A DNA stretch of 64,000 nt from an uncultured Eubacteriales bacterium (GCA_902793605.1 CADBEB010000009.1:25149-89148); one strand, 5' to 3'. Counted from the stretch's first letter, positions 43,516 to 52,707 are shown. The notes: generated from the letters alone by a model not told the origin. A program made the numbers and translations.

Positions 43516-44436
43516 ATGTCCAAAAAACTGGTTTCCCTGTTCCTGGCGCTGCTGATCGTTTTCAGCATGACCGCCTCCCTGGCCGAAGGTTCCGGCATCA
43601 CGGTAACGGATATGTACGGCCGTGAAGTGACGCTGACAGAGCCCGCTACCCGCATCGTGGTGATGCAGCCTTCCGACTGCGAGATCCTCTGTGCCATCGG
43701 ATGCGAAGATGCCATCGTCGGCCGCGGGCAGTATGTGGATTATCCCGCTTCCATCCTGGAAGTGCCGGTCGTCCAGTCCGGTGAGAACACCAACATCGAA
43801 GAGATCCTGGCGCTCAACCCCCAGGTGGTCCTGATGAACGACATGAGCCAGTCGGAAGAGCAAGTCAAGCAGCTGGAAGACAACGGCGTCAAGGTCGTTG
43901 TCAGCAAGGCTGCCGATATTGAAGGCGTTTACTTTGCGATCCGTATGATCGGCAAACTGATGGGGAAGGGCGATGCCGCGGAAGCCGTCATCGCTGACAT
44001 GCAGGCGACCTTTGACGAGATCAAAGCCAACAGCAAAAATGAAGGCAAGAGCGTTTATTTCGAGGTGTCTCCGCTCCAGTGGGGCCTGTGGACGGCCGGC
44101 AAGGGCACGTTCATGGATGAGCTGGCTGAAATGTGCGGCCTCACCAACGCTTTCGCCGATCTGAATGACTGGGCTTCCATCAGCGAGGAGCAGGTGCTCG
44201 CCCGCGATCCCGATTATATCGTGACGATCACCATGTACTACGGCGAGGGACCCACCCCCGTCGAAGAGATCCAGGGCCGCAAAGGCTGGGGAGAACTGAA
44301 GGCCGTGAAGAACGGGGATATCCTGAATGCGGAATCCAATGCGATCTCCCGTCCCGGCCCGCGTCTGAAGGATGCCGCCATCGAACTGTATAACTTTATC
44401 AACGGGATCAAAACCGAGGAAAAGCCGGCTGCCTGA
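43516..44436 (+). CDS. btuF: BtuF-like cobalamin ABC transporter substrate-binding protein
   Basis: 306 residues from an ATG with GAGGAGG. Signal peptide (KKLVSLFLALLIVFSMTASLAEG), then a class III periplasmic-binding fold: ITVTDMYGREVTLTEPATRIVVMQPS split, ILALNPQVVLM, and VPVVQSGENTNIEEIL. The family covers B12, haem and siderophore binders; the upstream cobalamin riboswitch makes B12 or cobinamide the likely ligand. Cleavage looks like a plain signal peptidase I site, not a lipobox. Followed by a strong hairpin and then the permease gene. Confidence 0.87.
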   Translation: MSKKLVSLFLALLIVFSMTASLAEGSGITVTDMYGREVTLTEPATRIVVMQPSDCEILCAIGCEDAIVGRGQYVDYPASILEVPVVQSGENTNIEEILALNPQVVLMNDMSQSEEQVKQLEDNGVKVVVSKAADIEGVYFAIRMIGKLMGKGDAAEAVIADMQATFDEIKANSKNEGKSVYFEVSPLQWGLWTAGKGTFMDELAEMCGLTNAFADLNDWASISEEQVLARDPDYIVTITMYYGEGPTPVEEIQGRKGWGELKAVKNGDILNAESNAISRPGPRLKDAAIELYNFINGIKTEEKPAA

Positions 44437-44447
44437 TCCCCTGTCCT

Positions 44448-44478
44448 CCGGGGAGCCGGAACTGCTCCGGCTCCCCGG
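44448..44478 (+). promoter_or_regulatory. Intercistronic hairpin after the btuF-like gene
   Basis: A perfect 13-base-pair stem (CCGGGGAGCCGGA with its complement, loop ACTGC), 12 bases after the stop, without a clear T-run. Same position as the hairpin in the sugar operon at 24281. Confidence 0.7.
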
Positions 44479-44496
44479 TCTGATTAAGAGGTAACT

Positions 44497-45540
44497 ATGC
44501 GGGACCTGCGTCAACTCAGGCGGGAAAAATTCGCGCCGCTGACTTATCTTCTTCTGACATTTGCTCTGTTTCTCACCATGATCCTGTGCATCTGCGTCGG
44601 CAGTGTCAGTATCTCTGTTTCCGATACGCTGACCACCATCTGGAACTCGGTCTGGAAACTGCCTGTACCTGAAAGCATCGCAAAGAATATCATTCTGAAT
44701 GTTCGTCTGCCCCGGGTCCTGTGCGTTACCCTGGCCGGGGCAGCTTTATCCCTGTGCGGCACGGCCATGCAGGGACTGCTTCGCAATCCGCTGGCCGACG
44801 GCTCCACCATGGGCGTTTCTTCCGGCGCCGCCCTGGGCGCCGTCACGGCCATGGCAACCGGCTTCACCCTGCCCGGTTCATCCTACGGCGGGATCATGAT
44901 CACCGCCATGGCCTTCGCCTTCGGCTCCCTGATCCTGATCCTCTCCCTGGCCTATGCGCTGGACCGTTCATTGAGCACCAGCAGCATCATCCTGATCGGC
45001 GTCATCTTCACGATGTTTATCTCCTCCATCATTTCGCTGATCATCACCTTTGCCAGCGATCATACCCGGTCCCTGAGCTTCTGGACACTGGGCTCCTTTT
45101 CCGGCGTGAACTATGAGCAGGCAGCGCTTCTCCTGCTGGCCCTGGTCCTCTGCGGCGGGATCCTTTTCCGCTTCAGTCCGGAGCTGAACGCCTTTGCCAT
45201 CGGGGAAGACAATGCGCGCCATGTCGGGGTGAATGTGAAGCGGGTCAAACTGATTATCCTGATCACCGTTTCCGTGCTTATCGGCGTCTGCGTATCCATC
45301 TCAGGCACGATCAGCTTTGTCGGCCTGGTCATGCCGCACATTGCCCGGATGCTGGTCGGCCCGAACCATAAGCGCCTCCTGCCGGCATCTCTGTTCTCCG
45401 GAGCGATTTTCCTCCTGCTCGCCGATCTGATCTCCCGCACGATCCTCAGCCCGATCGAGCTTTCCATCGGCGTGATCACTTCCCTGGTCGGAGCGGTCGC
45501 GTTCGTCATCATATTCTACCAGACAAGAAAGGCCAGGTGA
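44497..45540 (+). CDS. btuC: BtuC-like FecCD-family ABC permease
   Basis: 347 residues, the usual FecCD length, with about ten TM helices. Landmarks are VRLPRVLCVTLAGAALSLCG, MQGLLRNPLADGSTMGVSSGA split, and the C-terminal SGTISFVGLVMPHIARMLVGP and NHKRLLPASLFSGA. Forms the channel for cobalamin uptake with the downstream ATPase. The stop overlaps the next start by 4 bases (GTGA). Confidence 0.9.
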   Translation: MRDLRQLRREKFAPLTYLLLTFALFLTMILCICVGSVSISVSDTLTTIWNSVWKLPVPESIAKNIILNVRLPRVLCVTLAGAALSLCGTAMQGLLRNPLADGSTMGVSSGAALGAVTAMATGFTLPGSSYGGIMITAMAFAFGSLILILSLAYALDRSLSTSSIILIGVIFTMFISSIISLIITFASDHTRSLSFWTLGSFSGVNYEQAALLLLALVLCGGILFRFSPELNAFAIGEDNARHVGVNVKRVKLIILITVSVLIGVCVSISGTISFVGLVMPHIARMLVGPNHKRLLPASLFSGAIFLLLADLISRTILSPIELSIGVITSLVGAVAFVIIFYQTRKAR

Positions 45541-46322
45541 TCCGCGTGCCTGATGTAATTCGCGCACTTGAAGGAAACAACGTCACGGTTCGGTACGATC
45601 GCGTTGTAGCGGTCGATGCGCTTTCCTTTCATCTGGATGAAGGGGAATGGCTGATGCTGGCCGGTCCGAACGGCGCCGGCAAGTCCACCCTGATCGAAGC
45701 GATCGCGCAGGGCATCCCCTATACGGGATCCATCCGCTGGAAGGGAAGGGATCTCAAAACGCTGAAAGCTTCCGATCTGGCACAGCGGATCGGGGTCCTG
45801 TCCCAGAAGAATCATGTGGGTTACGCCTATACGGTGGAAGAAGTGGTCGGTCTGGGGCGCTATGCCTGGAAAGCCGGGTTGTTTTCCGGCCGGGACGACC
45901 GGGGAAAGGACGAAGTGGAAAAAGCGCTGGAGATCACAGGTCTCACAGCGCTTCGGCATGCCAGTATGCTGACGCTCTCCGGCGGGGAGATGCAGCGCGT
46001 CTTCCTGGCCCAGGTATTTGCCCAGGACCCGCAGGTGTTGATCCTGGACGAGCCGGCCAACCATCTGGACATGAACTATCAGCAGCAGATCTTCTCCCTG
46101 ATCCTGAAGTGGCTGAAAGAGCCGGGTCGGGCTGTCCTGTCCGTGGTGCATGATCTGAGCCTGGCCCGGCGCTACGGCACCCACGCCGTTTTGCTGGACC
46201 GCGGAAAGTGCGTCTCGCAGGGGCTGATCAGCGAGGTCATGACGCCCGAAAACCTGCGTCAGGTCTACGGAATGGATGTATATGCCTGGATGCGGGAAAT
46301 GCTGTCCCAATGGCAGGAATGA
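45537..46322 (+). CDS. btuD: BtuD-like ABC transporter ATP-binding protein
   Basis: 261 residues from a GTG that overlaps the permease stop; AGAAAGG lies just upstream. Walker A GPNGAGKST, Q-loop LSQKNH, signature LSGGEMQRV, Walker B VLILDEPANHLD and H-loop VVHDLS are all intact. It powers the B12 importer. Its stop codon lies inside the terminator stem at 46316-46339. Confidence 0.9.
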   Translation: MIRVPDVIRALEGNNVTVRYDRVVAVDALSFHLDEGEWLMLAGPNGAGKSTLIEAIAQGIPYTGSIRWKGRDLKTLKASDLAQRIGVLSQKNHVGYAYTVEEVVGLGRYAWKAGLFSGRDDRGKDEVEKALEITGLTALRHASMLTLSGGEMQRVFLAQVFAQDPQVLILDEPANHLDMNYQQQIFSLILKWLKEPGRAVLSVVHDLSLARRYGTHAVLLDRGKCVSQGLISEVMTPENLRQVYGMDVYAWMREMLSQWQE

Positions 46323-46347
46323 CACAGAAACGTCATTCCTTCTTTTT
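46316..46347. terminator. Terminator between the B12 operon and the MFS gene
   Basis: GGAATGAC (46316-46323) and GTCATTCC (46332-46339) form a perfect 8-base-pair stem, followed by TTCTTTTT on the plus strand. It overlaps the btuD stop and lies beside the convergent MFS stop. Confidence 0.8.
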
Positions 46348-47517
46348 CGCTGTTCTTGTCAGCAAAACCAGGGAGATGATCAGCACCAGCGGAAAGATAC
46401 TTCCCGCCAGCATTCCGGTCTGCATATGATCGCTCGCCTGCTGGGAGACGGTTCCGACCAGTCCCGGGCCGAACGCTCCGCCCAGGTCACCGGCCATGGC
46501 CAGCAGGGCAAAGAGGGCGGTCCCGCCCTTGGGAATCCGCGGCGAGGTGATGCTGATCGTACCGGGCCACATGATGCCCACGGAAAAGCCACAGCATACG
46601 CAGCCGACCAGGCTGAGGACCGGGGTCTTTGACAGGCTCGCCAGCAGGTAGCAGCACAGGCACAGGACGCCGGACCCGATCATGAATTTTGTCAGGTTCA
46701 GCTTCGGGCCAAACTTGCCGTAGAACACCCGGCAGATTCCCATCGTTACTGCAAACAGGCAGGGGCCGGCGAGATCGCCCACGATCTTGGTAAAACCGAG
46801 GGCTGCTTCCGTAAACGCGGAAGCCCACTGCGCCATCGCCAGCTCGGAGGCCCCGGCGCAGACCATCAGCAGAATCGCCAGCCAGAAGATCGGCAGCCGG
46901 AACAGCGTCCGGATCGTCATGCCCTCCCCCTTCTCGGTCAGGTGCTCGATGGGGCAGGTGGAGAAGTTGATAATGTTGTATAGCGGGATCAGTGCCCATA
47001 TGCAGGCAAGCCATTTCCAGTGTTCGATCCCGAACGCAGCAAAAAACAGCGTGCTGAGCAGGATCACGCCCACAGATCCCCAGCAATAGAAGGAATGCAG
47101 CAGGCTCATGACCGCGTCCTTATGTTCGAAAGGACAGGCCTCCACGATCGGGCTGCCGAGCACCTCGATCAGGCCGCTGCCGATGGCATAGATGACCACG
47201 CAGATCATTACACCGATAAAGGGATCCGCGAACAGATCCGGAATAAACGCCAGCCCAGCCAGTCCGAGGCCGGCGGTGACTTCGGAAGCAATCACGCTGC
47301 GCCGGTATCCGATGGAGTCCACAAATCGCGCGCAGAACACGTCGACCAGCAGCTGAGTAAGGAAAAAAACCGTCGGGATCAGCGCGATCTGCCCCAGGGA
47401 AATCTCATAGTCCGTATGGAATTTCAGAAACAGCAGCGGCGCGAAGTTCGCGCAGATCGCCTGGGTAATGAAGGCGAGATAGCAGGCCCGCAGCGTTTTC
47501 CGGTAGTTTTTTTCCAT
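46333..47517 (-). CDS. Major facilitator superfamily transporter
   Basis: 394 residues from an ATG at 47517 preceded by GGAGGAAACC; the frame's 46 upstream codons have no hydrophobic content. Twelve hydrophobic segments and the MFS loop FVDSIGYRRSVIASE are present, with the C-half SVGIMWPGTISITSPRIPKGGTALFALLAMAGDLGGA resembling sugar/fucose-type permeases (FucP/YfkF-like). Substrate unknown. The 3' end converges on the B12 operon. Confidence 0.87.
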   Translation of the reverse strand: MEKNYRKTLRACYLAFITQAICANFAPLLFLKFHTDYEISLGQIALIPTVFFLTQLLVDVFCARFVDSIGYRRSVIASEVTAGLGLAGLAFIPDLFADPFIGVMICVVIYAIGSGLIEVLGSPIVEACPFEHKDAVMSLLHSFYCWGSVGVILLSTLFFAAFGIEHWKWLACIWALIPLYNIINFSTCPIEHLTEKGEGMTIRTLFRLPIFWLAILLMVCAGASELAMAQWASAFTEAALGFTKIVGDLAGPCLFAVTMGICRVFYGKFGPKLNLTKFMIGSGVLCLCCYLLASLSKTPVLSLVGCVCCGFSVGIMWPGTISITSPRIPKGGTALFALLAMAGDLGGAFGPGLVGTVSQQASDHMQTGMLAGSIFPLVLIISLVLLTRTAKKKE

Positions 47518-47570
47518 GGTTTCCTCCGTATTTTCTCCTCGTATCTTCCCGAGTATAGTCGAAGGATCTT

Positions 47571-48617
47571 TTACACCTTCATCTCCATATACCGCCTGTA
47601 GGTCGTAAACCCGACCGTTTCGTAAAACGCCAGGGCACCCCGGTTGAACTCCCACATGTTCAGCTCCAGCCGCCTGAACCCCTCTTCTTTGGCGTATTCA
47701 CGTATGAATCCGATCAGCGCGCTCGCGACGCCCTGCCGCCGGCTGTTCTCATCCACGCAGAATTCATCCACGTCGAGGTAATCCCGTTCAAACATAAAGG
47801 GATTTTCCGGACGGGTGATATGGTTCAGTACGGCAATTCCGCTGATCCTGCCGTTCACTTCGGCGACAACGACCTTCTGCCGTGGATCGTTCCAGATCGT
47901 CCGGAGGTGGTCCCGCAGCTCGTCGCTGAAGCCGGGCTTGAACACCTCGGGTTTCCCGGCCACATGCACGTCGTTGACCAGCCGGCGCAGCTCGTTCACG
48001 CGGTCCAGTTCCTCCTCGCGCGCAAAGCGGACCGTGACCTGTGCCTTTTCCCGGATTGGTTTCTCTTCCCTGTCGCCGCGCAGAATGCCGTACCGGACCT
48101 CGTCACAAAAACCCAGGTTATTCTTCCCCGCTGCGCGCATGATCCCCTCGAACTTCATCCCGGCCTTTTGCATGACTCGGCCGCTCTTGGGATTGTTCAC
48201 GTCGTGGCAGGCGGTCACCCGGTTGACGCCCACAGTATCGAACAGGAAGTCCGTCACCGCCCGCAGCGCTTCAGGCATGATGCCCCGGCCCCAGTATGTC
48301 CTGCTCATACAATATCCGATCTCGGCGGTCTCCAATTCTTCGATGAACCTGACCACGGAGATGTTGCCGATCACCCGGCCGTTCTCCTTCCATTCCATCG
48401 CCCAGTTGAAGAAGCCGTCGTCCCGGTATTTCAGGATCCAGTCGTTCAGGAGCATCCGCGTGACCTCGATGCTCCGGTGTGCCGGCCAGGTCAGGAAGCG
48501 GGTGACCTCCGGATCCGATGCCCAGTTCCCGAACATATCTTCCGCGTCTTCGATCCTGAACGGCCGCAGGATCAGCCGGTGCGTTTCGATCCTCTGTGTT
48601 CCCGTCTTGTTCATCAT
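47571..48617 (-). CDS. Tandem two-domain GNAT acetyltransferase
   Basis: 348 residues from an ATG at 48617 preceded by GGAGGAG. Domain 1 (about 5-180) is RimJ/RimL-like (ETHRLILRPFRIEDAEDMFGNW, YWGRGIMPEALRAV, DVNNPKSGRVMQKAGM). Domain 2 (about 195-345) is a second GNAT (VTVRFAREEELDRVNEL, VDENSRRQGVASALIGF, RGALAFYETVGFTTY). Each has an intact CoA loop. The first type usually acetylates N-terminal amines or ribosomal proteins; the second is unassigned. It lies 53 bases upstream of the MFS gene. Confidence 0.85.
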   Translation of the reverse strand: MMNKTGTQRIETHRLILRPFRIEDAEDMFGNWASDPEVTRFLTWPAHRSIEVTRMLLNDWILKYRDDGFFNWAMEWKENGRVIGNISVVRFIEELETAEIGYCMSRTYWGRGIMPEALRAVTDFLFDTVGVNRVTACHDVNNPKSGRVMQKAGMKFEGIMRAAGKNNLGFCDEVRYGILRGDREEKPIREKAQVTVRFAREEELDRVNELRRLVNDVHVAGKPEVFKPGFSDELRDHLRTIWNDPRQKVVVAEVNGRISGIAVLNHITRPENPFMFERDYLDVDEFCVDENSRRQGVASALIGFIREYAKEEGFRRLELNMWEFNRGALAFYETVGFTTYRRYMEMKV

Positions 48618-48710
48618 CTTCTTCTCCTCCCGGTCATATGATAATACAGGATTTCCCTTCCGCGGCATCGAATCTGTTCCCGGAAAAAAGACTTTCCGGA
48701 GGATTCCGCC

Positions 48711-49142
48711 ATGAAACCATACCTGCACAAAGTCCAGTATTACGAAACAGATATGATGGGCGTCGCCCATCACGCCAATTATATCCATTGGATGGAGGAA
48801 GCCCGGATCGATTTAATGGATCAGCTCGGTTTCCCCTACTCGGAAATGGAACGGAAAGGCATCTTCTCCCCGGTCAGGGCGCTTTCCTGCGAGTATAAGC
48901 AGCCCTGCACCTTCGGGGATGAGATCAGCGTCACCGTATCGGTCGATTCCTTCAACGGCGTGATCATGACCATCGTATATGAGATGAAAAACCAGAATGG
49001 ACAGACGATCTGCGAAGCCCGTTCGGAGCATGTGTTCCTGACCCGGGACGGCCGTTTTGCCCGCCTGAAGCGGGACCTGCCGGAGTTCTGTGCTGCAGTG
49101 GAAAACACAAAGGGTGTATCTTCCCTGACCCCTGACCCCTGA
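48711..49142 (+). CDS. YbgC-like acyl-CoA thioesterase (hotdog fold)
   Basis: 143 residues from an ATG preceded by GGAGG. The 4HBT signature is intact (YETDMMGVAHHANYIHWMEEARID; Asp and His catalytic region). Family members hydrolyse short acyl-CoA. The last codons and stop fall inside a 7-base tandem repeat (49125-49159), so the C-terminal tail SSLTPDP is probably repeat-derived. Confidence 0.88.
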   Translation: MKPYLHKVQYYETDMMGVAHHANYIHWMEEARIDLMDQLGFPYSEMERKGIFSPVRALSCEYKQPCTFGDEISVTVSVDSFNGVIMTIVYEMKNQNGQTICEARSEHVFLTRDGRFARLKRDLPEFCAAVENTKGVSSLTPDP

Positions 49143-49159
49143 TCCCTGACCTCTACTCC
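49125..49159. repeat. Seven-base tandem repeat, CTRAYYC-like, array 1
   Basis: Five consecutive units CTGACCC, CTGACCC, CTGATCC, CTGACCT, CTACTCC. The array starts inside the thioesterase gene and supplies its stop codon. A second array with the same unit and orientation is at 55087-55121. Confidence 0.8.
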
Positions 49160-49647
49160 CTGCTCTCCATCTCCAGCAGCATTCTCTTCCTCTCAATCCC
49201 GCCGCCATAGCCAGTCAGTCCGCCGTCTGCGCCGATGACCCGATGGCAGGGGATGATCAGCGCAATGGGATTATGTCCGACTGCTCCGCCGACAGCCTGC
49301 GCGGACATCCGGGACAGACGCATCTGCTTTGCCGCGCGCGCTGCAACCTCCCCGTATGTTACGGTCTTTCCATACGGAATGGTCAGCAGGATCTCCCATA
49401 CGGTCTTCCGAAACGCGGTCGCCCGGATGCCGAGTCTCGGTACAAATCCCGGATCCCGTCCGCTGAAATAGGTATCCAGCCACTGCTTCGTTTCTTCGAG
49501 AACCGGCAGTGTTCCGTCTTCCGCCGGCTGGCCCGGCTCTGCCGGTCGGTGTTTTGAATCGTCAAACCACAGGCCGGTCAGCGTTTCCCCGTCGCTGGCA
49601 AGCACAATTCCGCCCACCGGGGAATCATAATGATCTGTATATTCCAT
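49153..49647 (-). CDS. ogt: Methylated-DNA-protein cysteine methyltransferase (Ogt type)
   Basis: 164 residues from an ATG at 49647 preceded by AAGGAGAG. The active-site IIPCHRVIGADGGLTGYGGG contains the acceptor Cys, and RLSRMSAQAVGGAVGHNPIA split contains the DNA-binding helix and Asn hinge. It removes O6-alkyl groups from guanine in a suicide reaction. It follows the M20 peptidase gene, whose stop lies 14 bases upstream of the start. Confidence 0.9.
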   Translation of the reverse strand: MEYTDHYDSPVGGIVLASDGETLTGLWFDDSKHRPAEPGQPAEDGTLPVLEETKQWLDTYFSGRDPGFVPRLGIRATAFRKTVWEILLTIPYGKTVTYGEVAARAAKQMRLSRMSAQAVGGAVGHNPIALIIPCHRVIGADGGLTGYGGGIERKRMLLEMESRE

Positions 49648-49661
49648 GATGCTGTCTCTCC

Positions 49662-51101
49662 TTAGCGGCGCATGGCTTCGATCAGGTTTTTGTAGAAATC
49701 CACCGCGCCGGGCAGGCAATTATATTCGATGTTTTCGTTCAGCCCGTGCATGCCCTTCATCTGTTCCGGCCCGTAGATCACCGGAGCAAACCGCACCACG
49801 TTCGGGCAGATCCTCTGGCAGAAGCGGGAATCTGTGGCACCGGTCATTACATAGGGACTTCCCGCACACCCCGGGAAGGTCTTTTCGATCACCTGTTGCA
49901 CCGTCCGGAAAGCCTCGCCGTGGATATCCACCGGCTCCGTATAATCGTTGGCAGTCAGCACCTCCGTTTCCAGGCCGTGCTTGCTCGCCAGTTTCCGGAT
50001 GATCTCCAGGCTTTCCTTCATCCCCTGATGCGGAATAAACCGCATATTGGCGGAGACCGTCGCCTTCTGGGGCATCACATTGCAGGCATCCGAGCCGCTC
50101 ATCATCGTAAAGGCGATCGTCGTGCGGATCATGGCCCCTGCCTGTGCGCTGATCAGCGGCAGCGCCTTCAGCAGGACCGGTCTGAACAGCCACAGGTTCG
50201 AGAACACCAGTTTCAGCGGGAAGCTTGCGTAAGGAGCGAGCGTTTCAAACATTGCCGCCACTTCCTTCGGTATCTTCCGCCGGAAGATCGGCCGCGTTTC
50301 CGCTTCGTTCACAAAGGCCGCCAGCCGCGCCACCGGGGAATGCGCCTTCGGTGTGCTGGAATGCCCGCCCTCGGAAGTCGCTGTAAACCGCACGTCCGCC
50401 TTGCCTTTTTCAAACACGCCCACCATGGCGAAGTTGCCATGGATACCGCCGATGGGATCGGTAATGATCCCGCCGCCTTCATCGCAGACGAGCCAGGGCT
50501 TCACCCCACGCTTTTCCAGTTCCGCCACGAGCTTCGGGCAGCCTTCTCCGCCCCATTCCTCCGTACAGGAGGTAAGCAGGTAAACGTCCTGCGGCGGTGT
50601 ATAACCCTCCGCAAGCAGTTCTTCCACCGCCTGGAAAAAAGCCATGACCGAGCACTTGGTATCGGAGGCCCCGCGTCCCCATACCTTTCCGTCCGCAATA
50701 TCCCCGGAGAAAGGTTCATGAAGCCACTCTCCCTCTGCGGGCACCACATCCTGATGGCTCATCAGCACCAGCGGCCGGTCACTCTGTTCACCCTTCCAGC
50801 GATACAGCAGGTTGCCGTCGATCTCCGTCTTTTCCAGCCGCCGGTGTACCAGCGGAAAAAGTTTCTCCAGCACCGCGTGAAATGCCAGGAACTTGTACTG
50901 CAGATCCTCATCTGGGGCGGAAACCGTCTCGCACCGGACCATGGCTGACAGCTTCTTTGCATATTCCTCCGCCCGCTCCGGGTTCGGCGCCGGTTCGTAA
51001 TCCGACCGTTTTCCGGGTTCAAGCAGGGTTCGGATCACCGCCGCCAGCAGCAGGAACAGAAGCAGGCCGAGACAGCCGATAACAACCCACAGGATGATCA
51101 T
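49662..51101 (-). CDS. Membrane-anchored M20-family peptidase/amidohydrolase
   Basis: 479 residues. An N-terminal TM (WVVIGCLGLLLFLLLAAVI) is followed by the M20 dizinc catalytic set: MSHQDVVPAEGEW, GRGASDTKCSV, TEEWGGEGCP, CDEGGGI and the late MHGLNENIEY His. The layout resembles carboxypeptidase S/PM20D1-type enzymes, which hydrolyse dipeptides or N-acyl amino acids. Its start overlaps the stop of the membrane protein before it by 4 bases, so transport and hydrolysis may be coupled. Confidence 0.88.
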   Translation of the reverse strand: MIILWVVIGCLGLLLFLLLAAVIRTLLEPGKRSDYEPAPNPERAEEYAKKLSAMVRCETVSAPDEDLQYKFLAFHAVLEKLFPLVHRRLEKTEIDGNLLYRWKGEQSDRPLVLMSHQDVVPAEGEWLHEPFSGDIADGKVWGRGASDTKCSVMAFFQAVEELLAEGYTPPQDVYLLTSCTEEWGGEGCPKLVAELEKRGVKPWLVCDEGGGIITDPIGGIHGNFAMVGVFEKGKADVRFTATSEGGHSSTPKAHSPVARLAAFVNEAETRPIFRRKIPKEVAAMFETLAPYASFPLKLVFSNLWLFRPVLLKALPLISAQAGAMIRTTIAFTMMSGSDACNVMPQKATVSANMRFIPHQGMKESLEIIRKLASKHGLETEVLTANDYTEPVDIHGEAFRTVQQVIEKTFPGCAGSPYVMTGATDSRFCQRICPNVVRFAPVIYGPEQMKGMHGLNENIEYNCLPGAVDFYKNLIEAMRR

Positions 51102-51784
51102 TTTCTGACCGCTCCCTTCGTTTCCCTGCGGTACTTGAACCAGCTCAGGGCGATCGCCAGCGCGCCGCTGGGGATGATCATGAAGCTGGTGGAGGAGGTC
51201 AGGGACGGCACCAGCGTGAACAGTACGATCATCACCGTCAGCGGAATCAACGCGAGCAGCGGGTCCTTCCGGTAGTACTTGTACGCCATTGCGCCGAACA
51301 AAGCCGGCACAACGTTATCAAACGCCGGCGCCAGCACAGGGCTCTGCAGCACCGGCTGCAGCGGGATCAGGAGCACCACGCCCAGCGCGAGGACCACGAT
51401 CGTCACCAGCGCGGACGTCGCGATGGACAGGGTGGCGATTACCTCGTTCTCCGCCGTGCCGCTCTTGGCGTTGACCAGTTCCTTGGCGTTCATCGCGCAG
51501 GGGATTTTCATGTTGATCAGGTTGCCGGTGATAAAGGCCAGATAGCTTCCGCCGGCGCCAAGCATCGGCGTATAGACCAGGAATTCCACCACGCTGGACA
51601 CCGTCCAGACGAGGCCCACGGACAGGAAAGCCCGGGCTACCGCGCCAAGATCCGGCTCCGCGCCGAGCAGGGCGCCGATCGCGAACGGCGCGCCGACCAG
51701 CAGGATCAGCGTGATCACGGAAACGATCCGCCCCAGCCGATGGGTGGACTTCAGATAGGCTTCATACGTTTTCTGGTTTTCCAT
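51098..51784 (-). CDS. Six-TM membrane protein, partner of DUF5058 (unknown function)
   Basis: 228 residues, nearly all hydrophobic helices, e.g. VSVITLILLVGAPFAIGALL, LSVGLVWTVSSVVEFLVY and ALVTIVVLALGVVLLIPL. A conserved-looking loop NMKIPCAMNAKELVNAKSGTAENEV sits in the middle. I do not recognise a named family. It lies between a DUF5058 gene (16 bases upstream) and an M20 peptidase (4-base overlap), which suggests that it is half of a two-component permease for the peptidase's substrate. Confidence 0.75.
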   Translation of the reverse strand: MENQKTYEAYLKSTHRLGRIVSVITLILLVGAPFAIGALLGAEPDLGAVARAFLSVGLVWTVSSVVEFLVYTPMLGAGGSYLAFITGNLINMKIPCAMNAKELVNAKSGTAENEVIATLSIATSALVTIVVLALGVVLLIPLQPVLQSPVLAPAFDNVVPALFGAMAYKYYRKDPLLALIPLTVMIVLFTLVPSLTSSTSFMIIPSGALAIALSWFKYRRETKGAVRK

Positions 51785-51800
51785 CTCCTCATCCCCCTTC

Positions 51801-52550
51801 TTACTGTCCGATCAGCACCGCCGCCAGCATGCCGATCAGCATGCTGCCCGCGACGGAAAAGTTGTCCAGCCATTCCTTCCCCTTCTTCTCGGAGAAGTAC
51901 GTGAACATGGCCATGGCCAGCGCGGCCGCCGCCACGACCACCAGCGGTGTCCAGCTGCCTTTGAAGGAAAACAGCCCGTTGCCGGAGATGAACCCGCCCA
52001 CATAACTGCCGATATAGGCGCTCACCATACCGATGAACATGGCGGCCATTGCCTTGTCGCCAAAGCCTCCGCCCTTGCCGGTTTTCCTCGTTTTGCCCTG
52101 CTGCAGGCGGTTCAGGTACCGGCGGTTGAACATCGTGGAAAGGATCATTCCCCACATGATGCAGATGCTCATCAGCAGCGCGATCGTCGGGAAGGCCTGT
52201 ACCGTCATCTGGCCGGAACTCAGGGATATGCCCACCTGCTCTGCTGCGGCATGGGCCACCTGGGTTTCATAATGCAGCGCACCAATGACTGACAGCCGCA
52301 GCCACGGCCACGGAACCCCCAGGCTTCCGCTCAGCGCCAGCACACCCAGCAGGATGCCCACGCTCGGCAGCACGGAAAAGGTCGCGCTGGCCGTCACCGC
52401 CCGTTTCATCCGGGTAGTATCCATCCCAAGTGCCTTCCCGGCACGCCAGGCCCGGACCATGAAGATCACGCAGACCACCGCGATAAACGCCACGATCGAT
52501 CCGCAGATCAGGTATACTCCGCCGCTGTTCAGTTGTTCCAGAACGCTCAT
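51801..52550 (-). CDS. DUF5058-family membrane protein
   Basis: 249 residues from an ATG at 52550 preceded by GAAGGAAGG. Hydrophobic segments include GGVYLICGSIVAFIAVVCVIF split, FSVLPSVGILLGVLALSGSLG and TIALLMSICIMWGMILSTMF, and the sequence matches my recollection of DUF5058. Function is not established. First gene of a three-gene run with the membrane protein and M20 peptidase; the repeated co-occurrence of such proteins with peptidases in Clostridia is from memory and needs a neighbourhood search. Confidence 0.75.
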   Translation of the reverse strand: MSVLEQLNSGGVYLICGSIVAFIAVVCVIFMVRAWRAGKALGMDTTRMKRAVTASATFSVLPSVGILLGVLALSGSLGVPWPWLRLSVIGALHYETQVAHAAAEQVGISLSSGQMTVQAFPTIALLMSICIMWGMILSTMFNRRYLNRLQQGKTRKTGKGGGFGDKAMAAMFIGMVSAYIGSYVGGFISGNGLFSFKGSWTPLVVVAAAALAMAMFTYFSEKKGKEWLDNFSVAGSMLIGMLAAVLIGQ

Positions 52551-52707
52551 TGCAGTCCCTTCCTTCATCAAAATACTGACCGATCATACCATACCGCCCC
52601 TTGTTTTTCAAATTTGGTTCAGCGGAAAAAAAGGCATGAATTCTTTCCGGTTTTCGGGTATAATCAGAGCAGTATAGTACAAAGTAAAAGAAAAGGAATG
52701 ATCACAA

